A stretch of 64,000 nt of DNA from Ceratothoa steindachneri (Eukaryota; Arthropoda; Malacostraca; Isopoda; Cymothoidae). The notes under the pieces are model-generated. The model saw only the letters and a program-made list of their open reading frames with translations, searched no databases and was not told the origin of the DNA. Shown here in pieces: positions 11,041 through 23,227 of this stretch; within the stretch, counting starts at the first letter, position 1; the number at the start of each line of letters is the position of its first letter. The stretch lies in NCBI GenBank assembly GCA_963969495.1, contig OZ018318.1:99331357-99395356 (forward strand), written 5' to 3'. The translations under genes and the position numbers were made by a program.

Positions 11041-13402
11041 GACTAGTTGTAGTGACGGGATCACACCCAACCACTACAAAGGCTTGAATGTCAATCAACT
11101 TTGACATGAAAAAACCCTAACTATACATTTCTACAATGCCAGTGATACCCTATGACCAGTAATCTTAACAACTAACTTACTATGCTACTCTATACACTAT
11201 ACCTAATTTTGCTGGAGATACCCTTCCACCAGGGAACGAAATCTTTCAAATTCATACTAAACTTATCTTTATTATCATTTTCAAAACCCTTTCACCACTA
11301 TACTCCCTCACTTTTCTCCAACTAATCTATATTTATCTGTCTTATTTTTTCCAATGTCCAAAAATGTCTGGAATCATTCTAAGCCAAATGTACCTCTCAT
11401 TTAGCATGTATTTGATATTGCAGCCATCTGAATATATTAAGGGTACTATGAATCGTCGCATTCATGTTCATTTATCATATTTCCATATTACAGTTTGCTG
11501 ACGACTTATCAAGGTTAATAATACATTTAGATTCTGTTTAGAATTCTGTAGCAGCGTAATATGGAACTTTAACCTTCAAATAATCTATTGCGTCTTATTT
11601 GCCCACCCCCTACCATTCAGCTTATTAATGACAATAGCGTGAATGCTATGCCGGAATAGCCCAAGGCCTATCCATTATATTATTACTCAGGATAAATTCT
11701 TATATTTAGTCATTATATACAGAGGGTGTGGAAAAAGTTAAACCTTTGCACCATAAGACATTAAGGTGCATATAGGCCAAAATTCTCGTTAACGCTTATC
11801 ATTACTTTCTTATCAGATTGTTACAGAATTCGAGATGTTTAGGAGAGGAAGATGAAACACGAAGCAAAAGTTAAAGTATGGGCACATAGTAGGGAGTTGA
11901 TCTAATCGGTCCATACTTTTCTCCCACTGTAACTAATTCATCACAACTTCATTTGCTAGAAAAAAATCCTTACTCCACGAGTAGAATGATCAACATTACA
12001 GAATCAGAGACTGATCGGCTCTCTGTAGGGCGAATATCTGCTCTTTCGCAAAGGCTCTTCCCAAGTATTTAGATGAAGCGTTAAAACATTAGTCAAATTT
12101 TCCTAGCTTTTCTAAACTCCCTCTAGGGCCTGAGTTTTGCCCCGGTATATATACATTTATAAAGGACACGTCTGTATTTGAGAACATTATAATTTGAGGA
12201 CAAAACAAAAATAAATAATGAAAACAATTCATTCACATAAAAATTGGTGTATATGTTTTTTACATACATATAGTAAAAGTTTCTCCACTGTGAAACCGCC
12301 TTCAGTATCTATGGCGACCTCTGAAGCGACTACATGCCTAGATCTAGTAGTTCTCATTCATATTGGCTATGGCGACTCCGATGGCAGCCATGAAGGATTA
12401 ATTCGTATTATGTGGTCTCTGGATAGTTTAGCCTCAACGGCCACCCTGATGTGATAGTCCGGTGGTTACAATCTGAAGAGTTGAGGCCAAATGTGAGGGG
12501 TCACATAATCGTGAACATTCTAGATCAATCGTCGTGGGACGGGTGGGGGGTATGGAAGGAACTAGTCACTACTCAAACATTTATGGCCTTTACTTTAACA
12601 ATCATGATAAAAAGGCCATGAAGAGTTATTTAATGTACGGCGTTTGGGTACTCTACCTAACTTTCTGAAAGAATACTTCACTCATAATACTTTTAACAGA
12701 GTATTTATTAATATTTTACATACAAGCAAGTTCTTGTATTACTTATCTCTAATACCACCAAACATATCGGAAGGACCATCCACTTGGTAAATGCACGAGC
12801 CTATCCCCCTTTAGGAATAATTCATCGTACTGGCACTGGACTCGCCAATAAAGACAAATTTGCCCATTACCGATTATTCAGTTTCCTCTTCATTTACCCT
12901 CGAAACTGAAATTCTAGGTCCGTCCAAATAGGGCCTCTCTCCGAATTCTCGAGTCACTTTCCATAAAACATTTTAACCACTATCTTAATTGGGACTTCTT
13001 AGCCTTTCCCCAGCCGAGTCATATAATTTTTAAACTAAATGACGAATGGAAATCATGTAGCTATATTAAATATTAATTCTTTAGTTTTCTGGTTTTTCCC
13101 TAGGCATAAGTTTAGTACGAGACTTTCGCGTTTGAATAATATATTTTACCACTACTTGACGACTCCTATTAACGAGAGAGTTTAATAATATAAGAACTGT
13201 ATTACATTAGAAGCGCCTTATTCAGAAACTAGTTTCGAAAGTGAGTACAATTCAATCTTCACTCTGACAATAATATTTGGATAGTAAGAGGGATAGCGTC
13301 ATTGTCAAAGAGCATCTCCTCCGACCACTGAGAGGGTTGGGCAGGTAGGCAATATCATCTTGACCTCCCCACCGGGTCCCGCCGCCTCCCTTTTATAATC
13401 TT
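11041..13402. other. no recognisable gene
   Basis: About 2.4 kb of AT-rich DNA. The open frames (e.g. 12,218-12,454) carry no domain I recognise. A sequence at 11,716-11,740 (TACAGAGGGTGTGGAAAAAG) faintly resembles a mariner end but has no partner. Confidence 0.5.
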
Positions 13403-13414
13403 ATGCCCGGAGGA

Positions 13415-13596
13415 GGGAGATCGGCAGAGTCAGGTAAGGAGCACATTACTTTTATGAACTGGCCTGCACAGAGTCAAGACCTGAATCCCATTGAAGCTGT
13501 TTGGAAGAGAACTCAAATCAGGTCTAAAGCGAGGAATCGGAAAACAGTTCAAGAACTATTCGTCTATATTTCCGCAGCGTTTATCCATACGTAGTG
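13415..13596 (+). pseudogene. Tc1-like transposase C-terminal fragment
   Basis: The frame reads MNWPAQSQDLNPIEAVWKRT followed by a basic stretch and VQELFVYISAAF. WPAQSxDLNPIExxW is the hallmark around the last catalytic glutamate of the Tc1 DD34E transposase, and the glutamate is intact. The catalytic aspartates and the DNA-binding N-terminus are absent and I find no terminal repeats, so it is a ~180-bp relic. Confidence 0.7.
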
Positions 13597-15034
13597 TATA
13601 CCTTTAGGATATTGTACACTAATTTTGGAAACCTTGGATTTTCGCTGGTAGTATATATACATGTTGTAATAGAAATACAGGCGTTCTATTCTTTTGGGAG
13701 GGTACTATATATCAGGATGATCGGAATATGCAATAAAATTAGATAAAAATAGACGAAGCAGGAACGAAGAAAATTGACTATGGTCGATCCAGCGGAAGAA
13801 CGTTAACTTTAGAAAGTCTTATTTTTCAAATCTTTTCTTAAAAAACATCCTTTTACTGATTAAAGTTCATTCACGTCACCAATTCCGCGTACTCTGTCAT
13901 ATCTTCTGAACCAAAGTCAACAAATGGGAGAAACACTTATGTAAAATTGTGGAGTCTCGTTTCTATCTCAAATGTTCTTCAAAAAAGAAGGATAAAATTT
14001 TGCATTCCTATTGAAGCGACGTTCTATTAATTTTTTATAACACCAGCGAAGGGAAGCGACACTTCAAAATGCCCCTTCTTGAAAAATTGCTGCGGAAAAC
14101 AGTTTGCCAGGTCTGAAAACTCCTTCTTTGAAATGGGGCGTAGGAGAAAGATATCAAAATGGACTGGCCAAAGTGTTTGCGAAAGACAGCGTCAGCAAAG
14201 AAAGGCACGGGATTGAGTTGACGTTGTGAGAATTATTTTGAAGGAATTTAAAGCCAATTTTTCATAGTTTTTTTATTACTGACCCATGACTCAAGGATGA
14301 TTGGGAAAAAGTGAGTGTGGAAGAGATAGACGAAAAATACGGGAAGGGGGCATTGAAAGGAATAAATGATGATAAAAGTGTCATGATTGCCTATTTAGGA
14401 TGATAAAGCAAGATCGTAAATCTGGAATGCCTAGGCTGGGAAGGGAGTTGAGGAGGGGATGGAGAAAGCATTTAGAAAAAAAAAGCTATGTGGGGTCTAA
14501 TGGGATGATGGCATAGTGCATTCAGCCATAACTGTCGACATTAAAATTGGGGGAGAAAGACAATCGCTGACTCGTAACCGAATTCAAAGGGATTTGTAAG
14601 TTGATTTCCAACCTTGTTCCTAGTACCTCCTGTACTTTCCCTATTATTATTATTTTTATTATTATTATTGTTAAATGTTTCGTCCTGAGAGAAAATATTA
14701 TAAACATCCAGAAACAAGCGCCTTTAAGAATCACTAACACTCAAGGGTACGAACTTACTCTCCCTCCCTGGTGGGGATTCCTGCTTTCCCGGGCCTCCGG
14801 TTTTGTGGTGTGAGCGCATCGAAGAAGGCGACTCGAATCCATGCGGAAAATTTGGAGACAGAAGGGGTTCGAAACGGATCTATAATAATCCCACGGACTA
14901 TTATTATAATCATCTGACGGACTACAAACCATTGCTGGTAGAGCAGAATGCTATACACCCTAAGGCACCAGCAGAAAAGGTAGTCCCATAAGAATAAACT
15001 AGAGAAAAAGAAAAGGAGACAGGAGAAAGTCACA
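13597..15034. other. no recognisable gene; (TTA)n microsatellite
   Basis: Contains a (TTA/TTATTA) run at about 14,643-14,670. The rest has no domain I recognise; the part after 14,750 may be repeat-derived because several overlapping frames stay open on both strands, but I cannot name a family. Confidence 0.4.
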
Positions 15035-15049
15035 CACTACTTAACGCCT

Positions 15050-17659
15050 CAGCAGGAAGGAATGAGCACCAGTTTTAAACTTTTGAAGTTCATGAGATTC
15101 AACAAAGGATGATTAGGATTATTATGTATCTTATACAGCATACACAGTGAACTCACCTCACAGAGCGGCGGTGCCACAAGTCAACCTCAAGATCAGGAAT
15201 TAAAAATTTGCAAGCTCTCAAATTAGTATCCAGTAGTTAGGAGATGCTGTAGCAGAGGACCAGACAGGATAACAATACTCCAGACAAGAAAGTATGAACG
15301 AGTTGAAACACTTCCTCATAATAGGAATGTCTTCAAAAATTCTATAATATTTCCGAAGTAAACCAATCCTTTGGGCCACAGAAGAAGAAATAGAGCACAC
15401 AAGTTGTTCAAAGGCAAACATGCTGTTAAACAGAACACCTAAAACTTTAAAAGATACACAAGTGTTCAATGCAAAATTGTTTATGATAATAAGACCAGGA
15501 TGTATGAGGTACAGAGTCCTAGATCAACTACCAATCATACTTTGGGTTTTGTTTGCATTCTTCTTCATACCTCATAAAGTGCACCAATCATTTATCTTTG
15601 TTAGGTTTCTATTTATTGATTCAGATATTAAATGCCTTTGAACAGGACAAGGTATGACTACTATCAAAGTAGCATCATCAGCATAAGCAACTAGTCGGTT
15701 TTTCAGTCTAACCCACATATCATGTGTATATAAAATGAATAACAATGGGTCCATAACACTACCTTGTGGAACACCAGAAAGTACCCTTCTCCACTCACCA
15801 AGTTGCCCATCTACAACTACACGTTGTCTACGATAAATCAAGAACTCAGTTAGGAATATTGAGAAAGGGGCCATCAATACCCAGCTGTCTAATTTTGTAA
15901 ATCAGTGCTTTGTGATTAAAACGATCAAAGGCTGCACTAAAATCAAGTCCAACCATACGAGCTTCAAAACCAGAATCTAAAGACTTTTGAACCCTTACAA
16001 AAGCCAAACTGCTGATTTGGAAAGAAATTATTACTCTCAGAAAATGCATTTACATATATGTTTAGCCAACAAACGCTCAAAGAGCTTAGACAGAATAGGA
16101 GTGATGGAATTTGGGCGATAGTCTGAGGAACAGGAGCCAGCATAGACAGGCCTAAAGGTAGGAGTAGCATTAGCAGTCCTCCAACACAAGCTAAACTTTC
16201 CTTCTTTAGCTAACGTACGAAAGATAACAGCAATCTTTGGGCTACAAAATGAGTAGTCAAAATAAAGAATAAAGTAAATATACCATCAGGAGTAGACCGC
16301 CATACGGATCTAGGTTTAGCATCAGCTGCTTAATTTCACGTGATCTAAAGGCTATTGTTGTTAACTTAGCTTCAGGGTGACATGACTGGAAGAGATTTAA
16401 CTCTACACCCGTTTGCTTTCCCTCAAAAACATTAGCAAATAGTGCTGCCTTATCTTTTAGGCAATGAGTAAGAGACCCCACCTGATTTAAAAAGAGGTGG
16501 GATACCGTCATTACTACCAAATAGAGCAAACTTCAGACTAGACCACCATTTATGAGACTGAGTAGCACATAAGGGCGTTTCTTTAATGCCACTACTATAT
16601 TCTCTCTCAACTAAAGCATAAACCTCTTGCGCCACAGATTTGAGCCTAACATAGTTATTTCAAGTCATATCAGATATATTCCTTTTTCCAGAAATTGTAA
16701 GCTTCTTGGCTATCCAGATATGCACGCTTACAGTCATTATGAACCATGTTTTGTCCTTGTTGCGGAAATTCATATCCCTAAATGGAATATGCCTTTCAAT
16801 TATATCAACAAGAACATTACTAAGAGATTCAAGAGGATCATCTTGGCGGGAGAAATGGGGCCAATTAAGAAGACAGATATCCCTTAGGACTTGATTCTAG
16901 TCAGCTTGTGACTTCAAGTAAATCTTACGATATAATGATAGTTCAAGGACAAGTTGCTTAGTTCTTATATGGGCTTAGATATAAGTGTGGTCAGATGTTC
17001 CAATAGGACTCCCTAAATTGCTATTGACAACACCAGAAACATCTGTAAGTATTAAATCTAGAATATTACTGGATATGTGTATTGGCCTTTGAAGTAATTG
17101 ATCACAGCCAGATTCAGTAGAAAAGACAATTGCTTTCAAGCCATGACAATTAGTAGGTGATACCACTCTCTATGATGGGCATTCAAATCACCCACAAACA
17201 AGAATGCAGCTTTCCTATCATTTCCTTTATAGATACCATGCTATTCAGTAAATAGTTAAATATGGCATCATTGGCATCAGTTTTTCGATAGATTGAAAAT
17301 AAGTAAAAATTACTATGCCTACCATATACTTTCACAACTAAAACCTCATGACAATTATATTCTCGACCTCTCTTACAATCATGACGCTTCAAAAGATGAG
17401 GCTGTTTAAAACCTGAAATTAAGAGCTCTTTAGAGGATCTAAAGTTTAAAACCAACGTCTCAGAACAAAATAAGATGTCAAATTGTCTGGAAGTTACAAT
17501 CAAATCAAGTAAATTTGCATGAAGCCCACGAATATTACTATACAGCATGCGGCACTGCCGACGCCTACAGGTAGTGGGTCCAGGGTTTATCTCCCCATCA
17601 CTAACCAGCAAAATAATTAAAATTACCAAAAACTTGACAGAATACTTGAAGACCATCAT
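15050..17659 (-). pseudogene. CR1-group LINE ORF2 (endonuclease-RT), broken
   Basis: Pieces in order on the minus strand: 17,659-17,183, hydrophobic N-terminus, 2A-like DGEINPGP, then the endonuclease opening CRMLYSNIRGLHANLLDL and an ILFCSET block; 17,166-16,975, endonuclease end with DLILTDVSGVVNS and PIGTSDHTYI (SDH motif); 16,635-16,257, linker; 16,049-15,846, RT start with GLDFSAAFDRFNHKAL; 15,877-15,572, LSGVPQGSVMDPLLF and VAYADDATLIV (the RT catalytic YADD is intact); 15,469-15,218, thumb region; then the C-terminal LWHRRSV block. Successive pieces lie in different frames, showing at least four frameshifts or stops. The enzyme would nick target DNA and copy its own RNA. Confidence 0.75.
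17576..17599 (-). other. 2A-like ribosome-skipping motif (DGEINPGP)
   Basis: Minus-strand codons give D-G-E-I-N-P-G-P, an exact match to the DxExNPGP consensus of 2A peptides, which make ribosomes skip the G-P bond. It comes after a hydrophobic start (MMVFKYSVKFLVILIILLVS) and directly before the endonuclease. The same arrangement is known in non-LTR elements of other invertebrates, where the short 2A leader can act as a signal sequence. Confidence 0.7.
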
Positions 17660-18105
17660 GATACATGAAAGAATAAATTGTCGCCATAGAGTGAATAATA
17701 AAAAAATGTTTTATGTCGTGGTATGACCAGGTCTACGCAGTTATGCGCACACTGGCCTTCTGGCCGACTGAAATTAAGGCTCCACCTGGATGGTTCTAAG
17801 AGTGCTTTAAATACACAGTTGCTAGGCCAAGGAATATTCAAAAACGGCTAAAAAAATATGCTTTAATAGGACTAAAGATTCTATATACATACAGGGCAAG
17901 TTAAATGGCAATGCAATTAAATATTGACGGTACACTGCTAAGATGATTAACACTATCAATTAAGTTTGAACCGAGGGATAATTAATTAAGTAGTGATTTT
18001 ACAATTATATAAGTTCTAGAGCAAAGAGGATCCTTGAGGTTCGACGCGGTAAAGGTGGGAGGATCGTGACGAAGCGGGAATTAAATCCCTTTTACCTTGA
18101 TGTAC

Positions 18106-18520
18106 GGCGTCTCACGAGACGCTCAATCCAACTTCTGGAAACGGAAGTTAGGGGGCCTCTTATGCTTTAGAGGCAAACGGAAGGTGGTTCGGGGATGGCT
18201 TTTCCGATCTTTAAAATCTGAAGACGTGGTGAAAAGGGTTGAAGCACACCTAACTATTTCCACGAACAACACTGAGTGACGACTAGCTCCTCCTTGGCTC
18301 TACGACATCACTCAATTCTTCTCTGGACGAGAATGTAGTCGATTTCCTCACGACTAACGAAGACGTTACGGCTAACGTACTGGACGGCGACTTCAGACAC
18401 AATCTATAGGTGAACACCGAAGACTCAAATATATACTTCGAAATTATTTAGCCAGGGAGAGAGATTCATCGCCAACAGACTTCCTTAATTGCCTTGGGTC
18501 GTGATTACGACCCATAGCGA
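18106..18520. other. run of perfect short hairpins
   Basis: In succession: GCGTCTC-AC-GAGACGC (about 18,108-18,123), ACTTC-TGGAAACG-GAAGT (about 18,130-18,147), GCCTCT-TATGCTTT-AGAGGC (about 18,156-18,175), and further along TGGGTCGT-GATT-ACGACCCA (about 18,497-18,516). Four perfect stems in about 400 bp of otherwise AT-rich DNA suggests a structured repeat or an uncharacterised non-coding element. I cannot assign a family. Confidence 0.4.
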
Positions 18521-19309
18521 GAAGTCGTGATGCCTTCTTAATGCTCTTTCCATTGTGCTAATTTCTACAGTATATAGAGCAGATGAATTTAGACCGGTCA
18601 ACGGTCAACTGGGGAAGTCAAGGAGGGGATTCTTTCTCTCTCTCTCCCCTTATTCCTACACAGTCTGCAGAGAAGAAGATACTGCAGTAGCGTAATGCAG
18701 TACTCAGGCTATAATGGGAAAAGTCCCTCCAGGGTCAGTAAAATAACCTGAGTATGATCTTTTTACTTATAGAGAGCGTATAAGTAAACTTTCTTAACCC
18801 GGAGATTTTTCCTTACAGTTTTGTTCCATTAAGAAAGGAGCCGGCCTAGTTACTCTCTACAAGAACCAGAAAAGAAAGGAAGGGAACCAGTCAAACATGG
18901 ATAACCCACTCAAGCAAATCCACCGATCACGATCCTTTAGAGTCCTGGCTAATGGCACCTGTTGCCAGGTGGATTCCACTAATTCATTCAACTATCAGTA
19001 CCCAAACAAACCAAACACAGTTCGCCAAACTTGCCGCAAAAAATAGAAGAGAAAGAGAGAGGATATAACAAAAAATAAGGTGGACAATAAAGAAGATTAG
19101 GGATAGATGAATCCACTGAAAACAAGGATAGGTGTTGATCTACCAATATCCAACTTAAATGAAAAAATAAAAGAGGTAGAGCCAAGTGATAGGAGAGTAT
19201 GCTTTAGTGTACCGCCAATCAAGGGAACTAAATCCAGACTCTGGCTTAAACCCTGGTACAAGGTTGTGGCACAGTCTTAAATGGAATGAGAATATTGGTT
19301 ATTTATTCG

Positions 19310-19520
19310 GAGAACCATCTCTTAGAAGACCTGCCAACCAAGGCTAACTAAGATCGTCTTCTTCTCAAATGGTTTTATTTTAAAGTACCTTCTCCAGAAA
19401 AGTTGACAAACATGGCTATTGGATCTTCACAACCCAGATGGTTTGGTTACGGAGTGTCCATCTCCTAGAAGAGCTGCCAACCAAGGCTAAGATCCTCTTC
19501 TACCCTAAGCAGTTTTATGC
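19310..19520. repeat. two-copy tandem repeat, ~143-bp period
   Basis: CATCTCTTAGAAGACCTGCC and AACCAAGGCTAACTAAGATC recur, slightly altered, about 143 bp later as CATCTCCTAGAAGAGCTGCC and AACCAAGGCTAAGATCCTCT, both followed by a stretch ending in GGTTTTA or AGTTTTA. Confidence 0.65.
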
Positions 19521-19533
19521 CAAGCCCAGAGCA

Positions 19534-19800
19534 AAATATAAATACAATTGTGATTACATCAAAGCTAAATGATCAGGGTCTCACATCAATACTGAATACA
19601 TAGGGGCCCACATCAACACAAATGATAAGGGGCCCAATATAGAGAATATATAAATGCATTGTAATTACCACAAGACTAAATGATCAGGACATCACATCCG
19701 TACTAAATACATAAGGCCTACATCATCACTAAAATGATGATTGGTGGGCATACAAAAACACTATATAAATGTATTGTGATTTCAAGGCTAAATACACAGG
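19534..19800. repeat. tandem repeat, three ~113-bp units
   Basis: Units begin ATATAAAT(A/G)CA-TTGT(G/A)ATT at about 19,536, 19,648 and 19,762 and share CTAAATGATCAGG, TCACATC, GAATACATA and GGGGCCCA blocks. The third unit is truncated. Non-coding. Confidence 0.7.
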
Positions 19801-20039
19801 GCCTCACAATGCGTTAGATGACCTTTGGTCGGGTCAGTGGACTCGCTGGCCAAGAAGTACCTATTTAATTAATTACTTTCTGTACTCTTCTCTTTACTTG
19901 GGCAGGTTTCCCAGCGGATATCTAAATCTGCATTAGGATAAGTATGACAATCGATGACGAACCGATGAGGACAATGGAATGGTCCTTGTTGTATAGTGGG
20001 GGATATAAAAGTGGTAGTGGTGTTTTGCCACTAACCAGA

Positions 20040-20309
20040 AAGACGAGAACTCTTTATTGGTCAATGGAGAGCCATCCGTGCCACATCAGGGGAGTATAGA
20101 TAAAAATCCTCTTTGGTGAGTGACGTAGACGGAAGAAGGATGTGTTGTGTGCGTGAAGGAAGGAGGTGGAAGAGGGAGTAGTCTTGTGGTTGGCCATGTG
20201 TGAGTTGACATACGTCAATGGAAGTGCCTGGCTATTCTCCATGGGAATCGAACCCAGTAGCCAAGCCTGGAAATCGAAAGCCTTATCCTCCTCGGCTACA
20301 AGAGCCCCA
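20040..20309 (-). mobile_element. tRNA-derived SINE
   Basis: On the minus strand the head reads TAGCCGAGGAGGATAAGGC (box A-like) and, about 35 bp later, GGGTTCGATTCCCAT (box B-like), the internal RNA polymerase III promoter of a tRNA. A non-tRNA body of about 190 bp follows, rich in CCTTCC/CACACA blocks. The body accounts for a 62-codon open frame on the same strand, which I do not treat as a gene. The head has no clean cloverleaf, so it is a SINE head and not a tRNA gene. Confidence 0.55.
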
Positions 20310-20829
20310 TTCCTACATTAAGGAGGTCAGGTCAACCTTTTCCATCTGTTCCAACCCAATATTATTTTCCTCTCCTTATCTTTCTCGCCTATTTCTATCT
20401 CATATTTACTTCATCCTGTGGCACTGACAGCTGCCATGATCGGTTCTTTTGCCACGGCTGTTATGACTAAGGCAATGGAAATGGAAATCAGGACAATCCA
20501 TCATTATCACTCCATATTATTTGCCCGGAATCAAAAAATGGATTGACCAAGGAGATGTGTAAGAAATAAAATGAAGAGGAAGGATAAGCAAATGAAGGAT
20601 CTGTAAATAATGAAGGATGATGGGATTAAACGATTATGAAAAAAATATGAGGGTGGCTGCGAAAGTATATCGAAAGTTAAGCCTTAAAGTCTGAATATAC
20701 TTTGACGAAAACCTTTTAAGATTCCACCGTGAGGGGGTGAGTGGGTATCCACATACGAGTACTCATATATAAGGATTATATTATCGTTCATTTTTTTTTA
20801 CTCAGGCTTACCGGCACATCTGGTGCAAC
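20310..20829. other. no recognisable gene
   Basis: AT-rich; may include the missing left half of the Tc1-like relic that follows, but I find no left inverted terminal repeat. Confidence 0.4.
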
Positions 20830-21484
20830 TTTAGTGCGTCGTAGAGTTGGGGAAGCATTTTAGGCTGAATGTCTGGTACCAACCGTAAAACATGGGTGTG
20901 GTTCTATCATGTTGTGGGCCTGCATGTCTGCCACAGGACCCGGAGAAATGTTTTTATGTCAGGGAAAGATGAATTCAGCTACCTATGTTTCCATGTTATC
21001 GGATGTTTAAGAGCCATCAATTGCTAAATTACATCCAGGAGTGTCGAAAAACAGTGTTATATTTCAACAGGACAACGTCCCATGTCATACAGTTAAGAAT
21101 ACTCGTCAATGGTTTGAGACACAGGGTAATGCTCCCATGGACTGGCCAGCTCAAAACTCCCATCTAAATCTGATCGAACACCTATGGAGAACTTTTGGTA
21201 AAGCTACCAAGAACACAACAATTAAAAATAAAGAGCATTTGTACCAAAAACTTAGAGACGAATAGAGTAAGATTGCGTCTAGCACCTGCAAAAAACTTGT
21301 TGATTCTATGCCTAACCGTACAAAAGCGGTAATTAGAGCTTAAGGAGGGTCAACCAAATATTAAAACTAATTTACGAGTATATTGTGAAATATACCGTGA
21401 ACCACCATGTTTACGAGTTTCATTAACATTGAGATAGCAGAAACCAGAAACACTGGGGTGGCCTAATTCTTTTGGCCAAGGCTG
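20830..21484 (+). pseudogene. Tc1-like transposon relic (transposase 3' two-thirds plus right end)
   Basis: Collinear blocks: VRRRVGEAF, CLVPTVKHGCGSIMLWACMS, then NSVIFQQDNVPCHTVKNTRQ (second catalytic aspartate in QQDN), then MDWPAQNSHLNLIEHLW (catalytic glutamate in IEHLW; the usual SPDLNP is changed to NSHLNL). Stops interrupt it near 20,860 and 20,985. The right inverted terminus reads, outward in, CAGCCTTGGCCAAAAGAATT, with a TA dinucleotide at 21,485-21,486 as expected for a Tc1 target site. The left end and the first aspartate were not found. Inactive. Confidence 0.75.
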
Positions 21485-21486
21485 TA

Positions 21487-23226
21487 GCTTTCTGCTCTTT
21501 TCTCTGATAGGGACCTCAAGGTATATCTGAAGGGGGGAGGAAGGTCATCAGTTATAGGGAATACCCGATTTTATAGGTATAAAAGGAACCACCAGTGGTT
21601 GACAGTTTGTTGGTAGAGACTTAGGGGTTGCCAGTTAAGGTTGAGGCAGGAAGCACATGTTACCGTAGAGAAGATCACGGGTTACCACTTTATGTTAGGA
21701 GGAGAAAAGCCGTCCTTGGATGCCGCTTTATGGTAGAGACGGGTAAAGGTAACAGTTCTAGTTATGGTTCAAAATGACTAGGATATTTCGCAAGGTCCCT
21801 ACTGTCCCCGGGGTGAAGTGACAGGTGGCGTTAAGTTTGTATTTTACTCCAAAAGACACTTGAATAATATAGCGGCTTTGTTGGGTTTACCAAAGGCTTG
21901 TGATCGAGAAAGGTCTAAGGTGAATCCCGTAAAGGTTTAATTCCAAACGAACAAAACAAACAAGCAAGATAAAAATGAGGCTCGCGTTTACAGAGTACGG
22001 TCATGGAAATTTCTTACTACCGGTAAGGAAAGCGAGAGTAACAAGAACTAGACAGGTGGTTAAGACGGGAGCTTCGTTATCCTAAACGAAACGAAATTAA
22101 TAACGGGGCGACTCTGAGATCGAGAATTAGAATCAAGAATGAGTATATAGGGGGGGGGGGTTCTAGTTACCACCCCCTGTATTTTATATGGGGATTCTCC
22201 TTTCTTGAGTAGTAATCCTTCGTACCAGTAAGGGGTCTTGGTTGCTCGGTTAGTGGTAACATAGCCTCTCAAAAGGGTATCCTTCGTAGAGTAGGGATAA
22301 CGCTTGCCACTGGCAATGGTAGCAAGTTATCTTAATGCGCAAAGGAAATATCCCTTTAGGTAGCCTTGCACTTGATCCGAGAAGAGGGTACCAGCTTGGA
22401 TGAATAAAAGAATCTGTTTATAGTTGTAAACGAGTCTCCGTCTATTTATTTACCTAGCACCAAATAAGAAATACTCCGTATAATTCTAAGATTCGATTCT
22501 ACAACAAAGTAATGCGGGAATGTGGTAGAGCAACCGGACGACTATAAAGATCGACTTAGTGAATTAATGAACGCGTAAAATACTAACACTAATAATTATA
22601 ATAATAGTAATGCTGATTCTCTCTCAGCACCCATTTATAAAGGGGAGCGAAGTTCATTTCGAGTCAGCCTCACGCCCCGCCTACAAATAACGTTGGCACG
22701 TGTGATTGGCTCCCGATTCCCTCAGCTCGCCCCTTGATTGGCTTAAATTAATCCTTTATTTAATTTTAATTGGATGGCGGCAAACTGCCGTACCTCGTTA
22801 TTGACCAATATTTCCAGAAGGTGGAACTTTATTTTGAGATATATAATTGTTTAATCTCTGGTTATCTTAGTTACAGAGTGGTGAAATGCTTTTATCACAT
22901 GCCCTTTTATTACCTCCAGACATTCTTAGTTTCCCACTATATATTCTCTGGCGCCTGTCTGGCTTAAACCCAGATACGGAAACTATCATTTTATTACACT
23001 GAGAAAATCGAGCCTTTGCCTCGACATTCCATCCGTCTGGTCCCGTTATGTAGGGTATCCAAAATGGACCCCCTTCAAGTGAATACATGTGTGCCCTACA
23101 AGTATGCATTCTCCTATTCATTTTATAAGTAGAGCAGGAGAAAAGCGTGGACTCTTCTTGCCTCCATTGCATGCCGTCTTTAGCTCTGCCCGCAGGGCGG
23201 GATTTCCTCGACCGACGTTAATCCTT
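21487..23226. other. no recognisable gene
   Basis: No domain in any frame. A G10 run is at 22,150-22,159. A promoter-like patch around 22,697-22,747 has CACGTG and two inverted CCAAT boxes (GTGATTGGCT and TTGATTGGCT), but no open frame downstream carries a recognisable protein, so I treat this as chance or repeat-derived. Confidence 0.4.
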
Positions 23227-23227
23227 T

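Larger units (their letters stand above)
15035..17700 (-). mobile_element. CR1-group LINE with 2A-like ORF2 start
   Basis: Read on the minus strand from about 17,660 to 15,035 this is a nearly full ORF2 region: N-terminal hydrophobic segment, 2A-like motif, APE-type endonuclease, RT, and a C-terminal tail ending in LWHRRSV and SLCMLYKIHNNPNHPLLNLM. No ORF1, 5' UTR or 3' tail with target duplication could be identified, and the coding region is broken, so the copy is dead. Confidence 0.75.
17842..20039. other. no recognisable gene; hairpins and short tandem repeats
   Basis: No coding domain seen. It contains a cluster of perfect hairpins (18,106-18,520) and two sets of short tandem repeats (19,310-19,520 and 19,534-19,800), each listed separately. 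A (TC)n patch lies near 18,632-18,650. Confidence 0.5.

Noticed and set aside
11716..11740. Possible mariner terminal repeat (TACAGAGGGTGTGGAAAAAG)
   Set aside because: I found no matching opposite end and no transposase fragment in the expected distance.
12218..12454. 78-codon open frame
   Set aside because: No domain, no signal of coding bias, isolated in AT-rich DNA.
22697..22747. Promoter-like patch with CACGTG and two inverted CCAAT boxes
   Set aside because: No open frame with a recognisable protein follows on either strand, and short motifs of this kind occur by chance.
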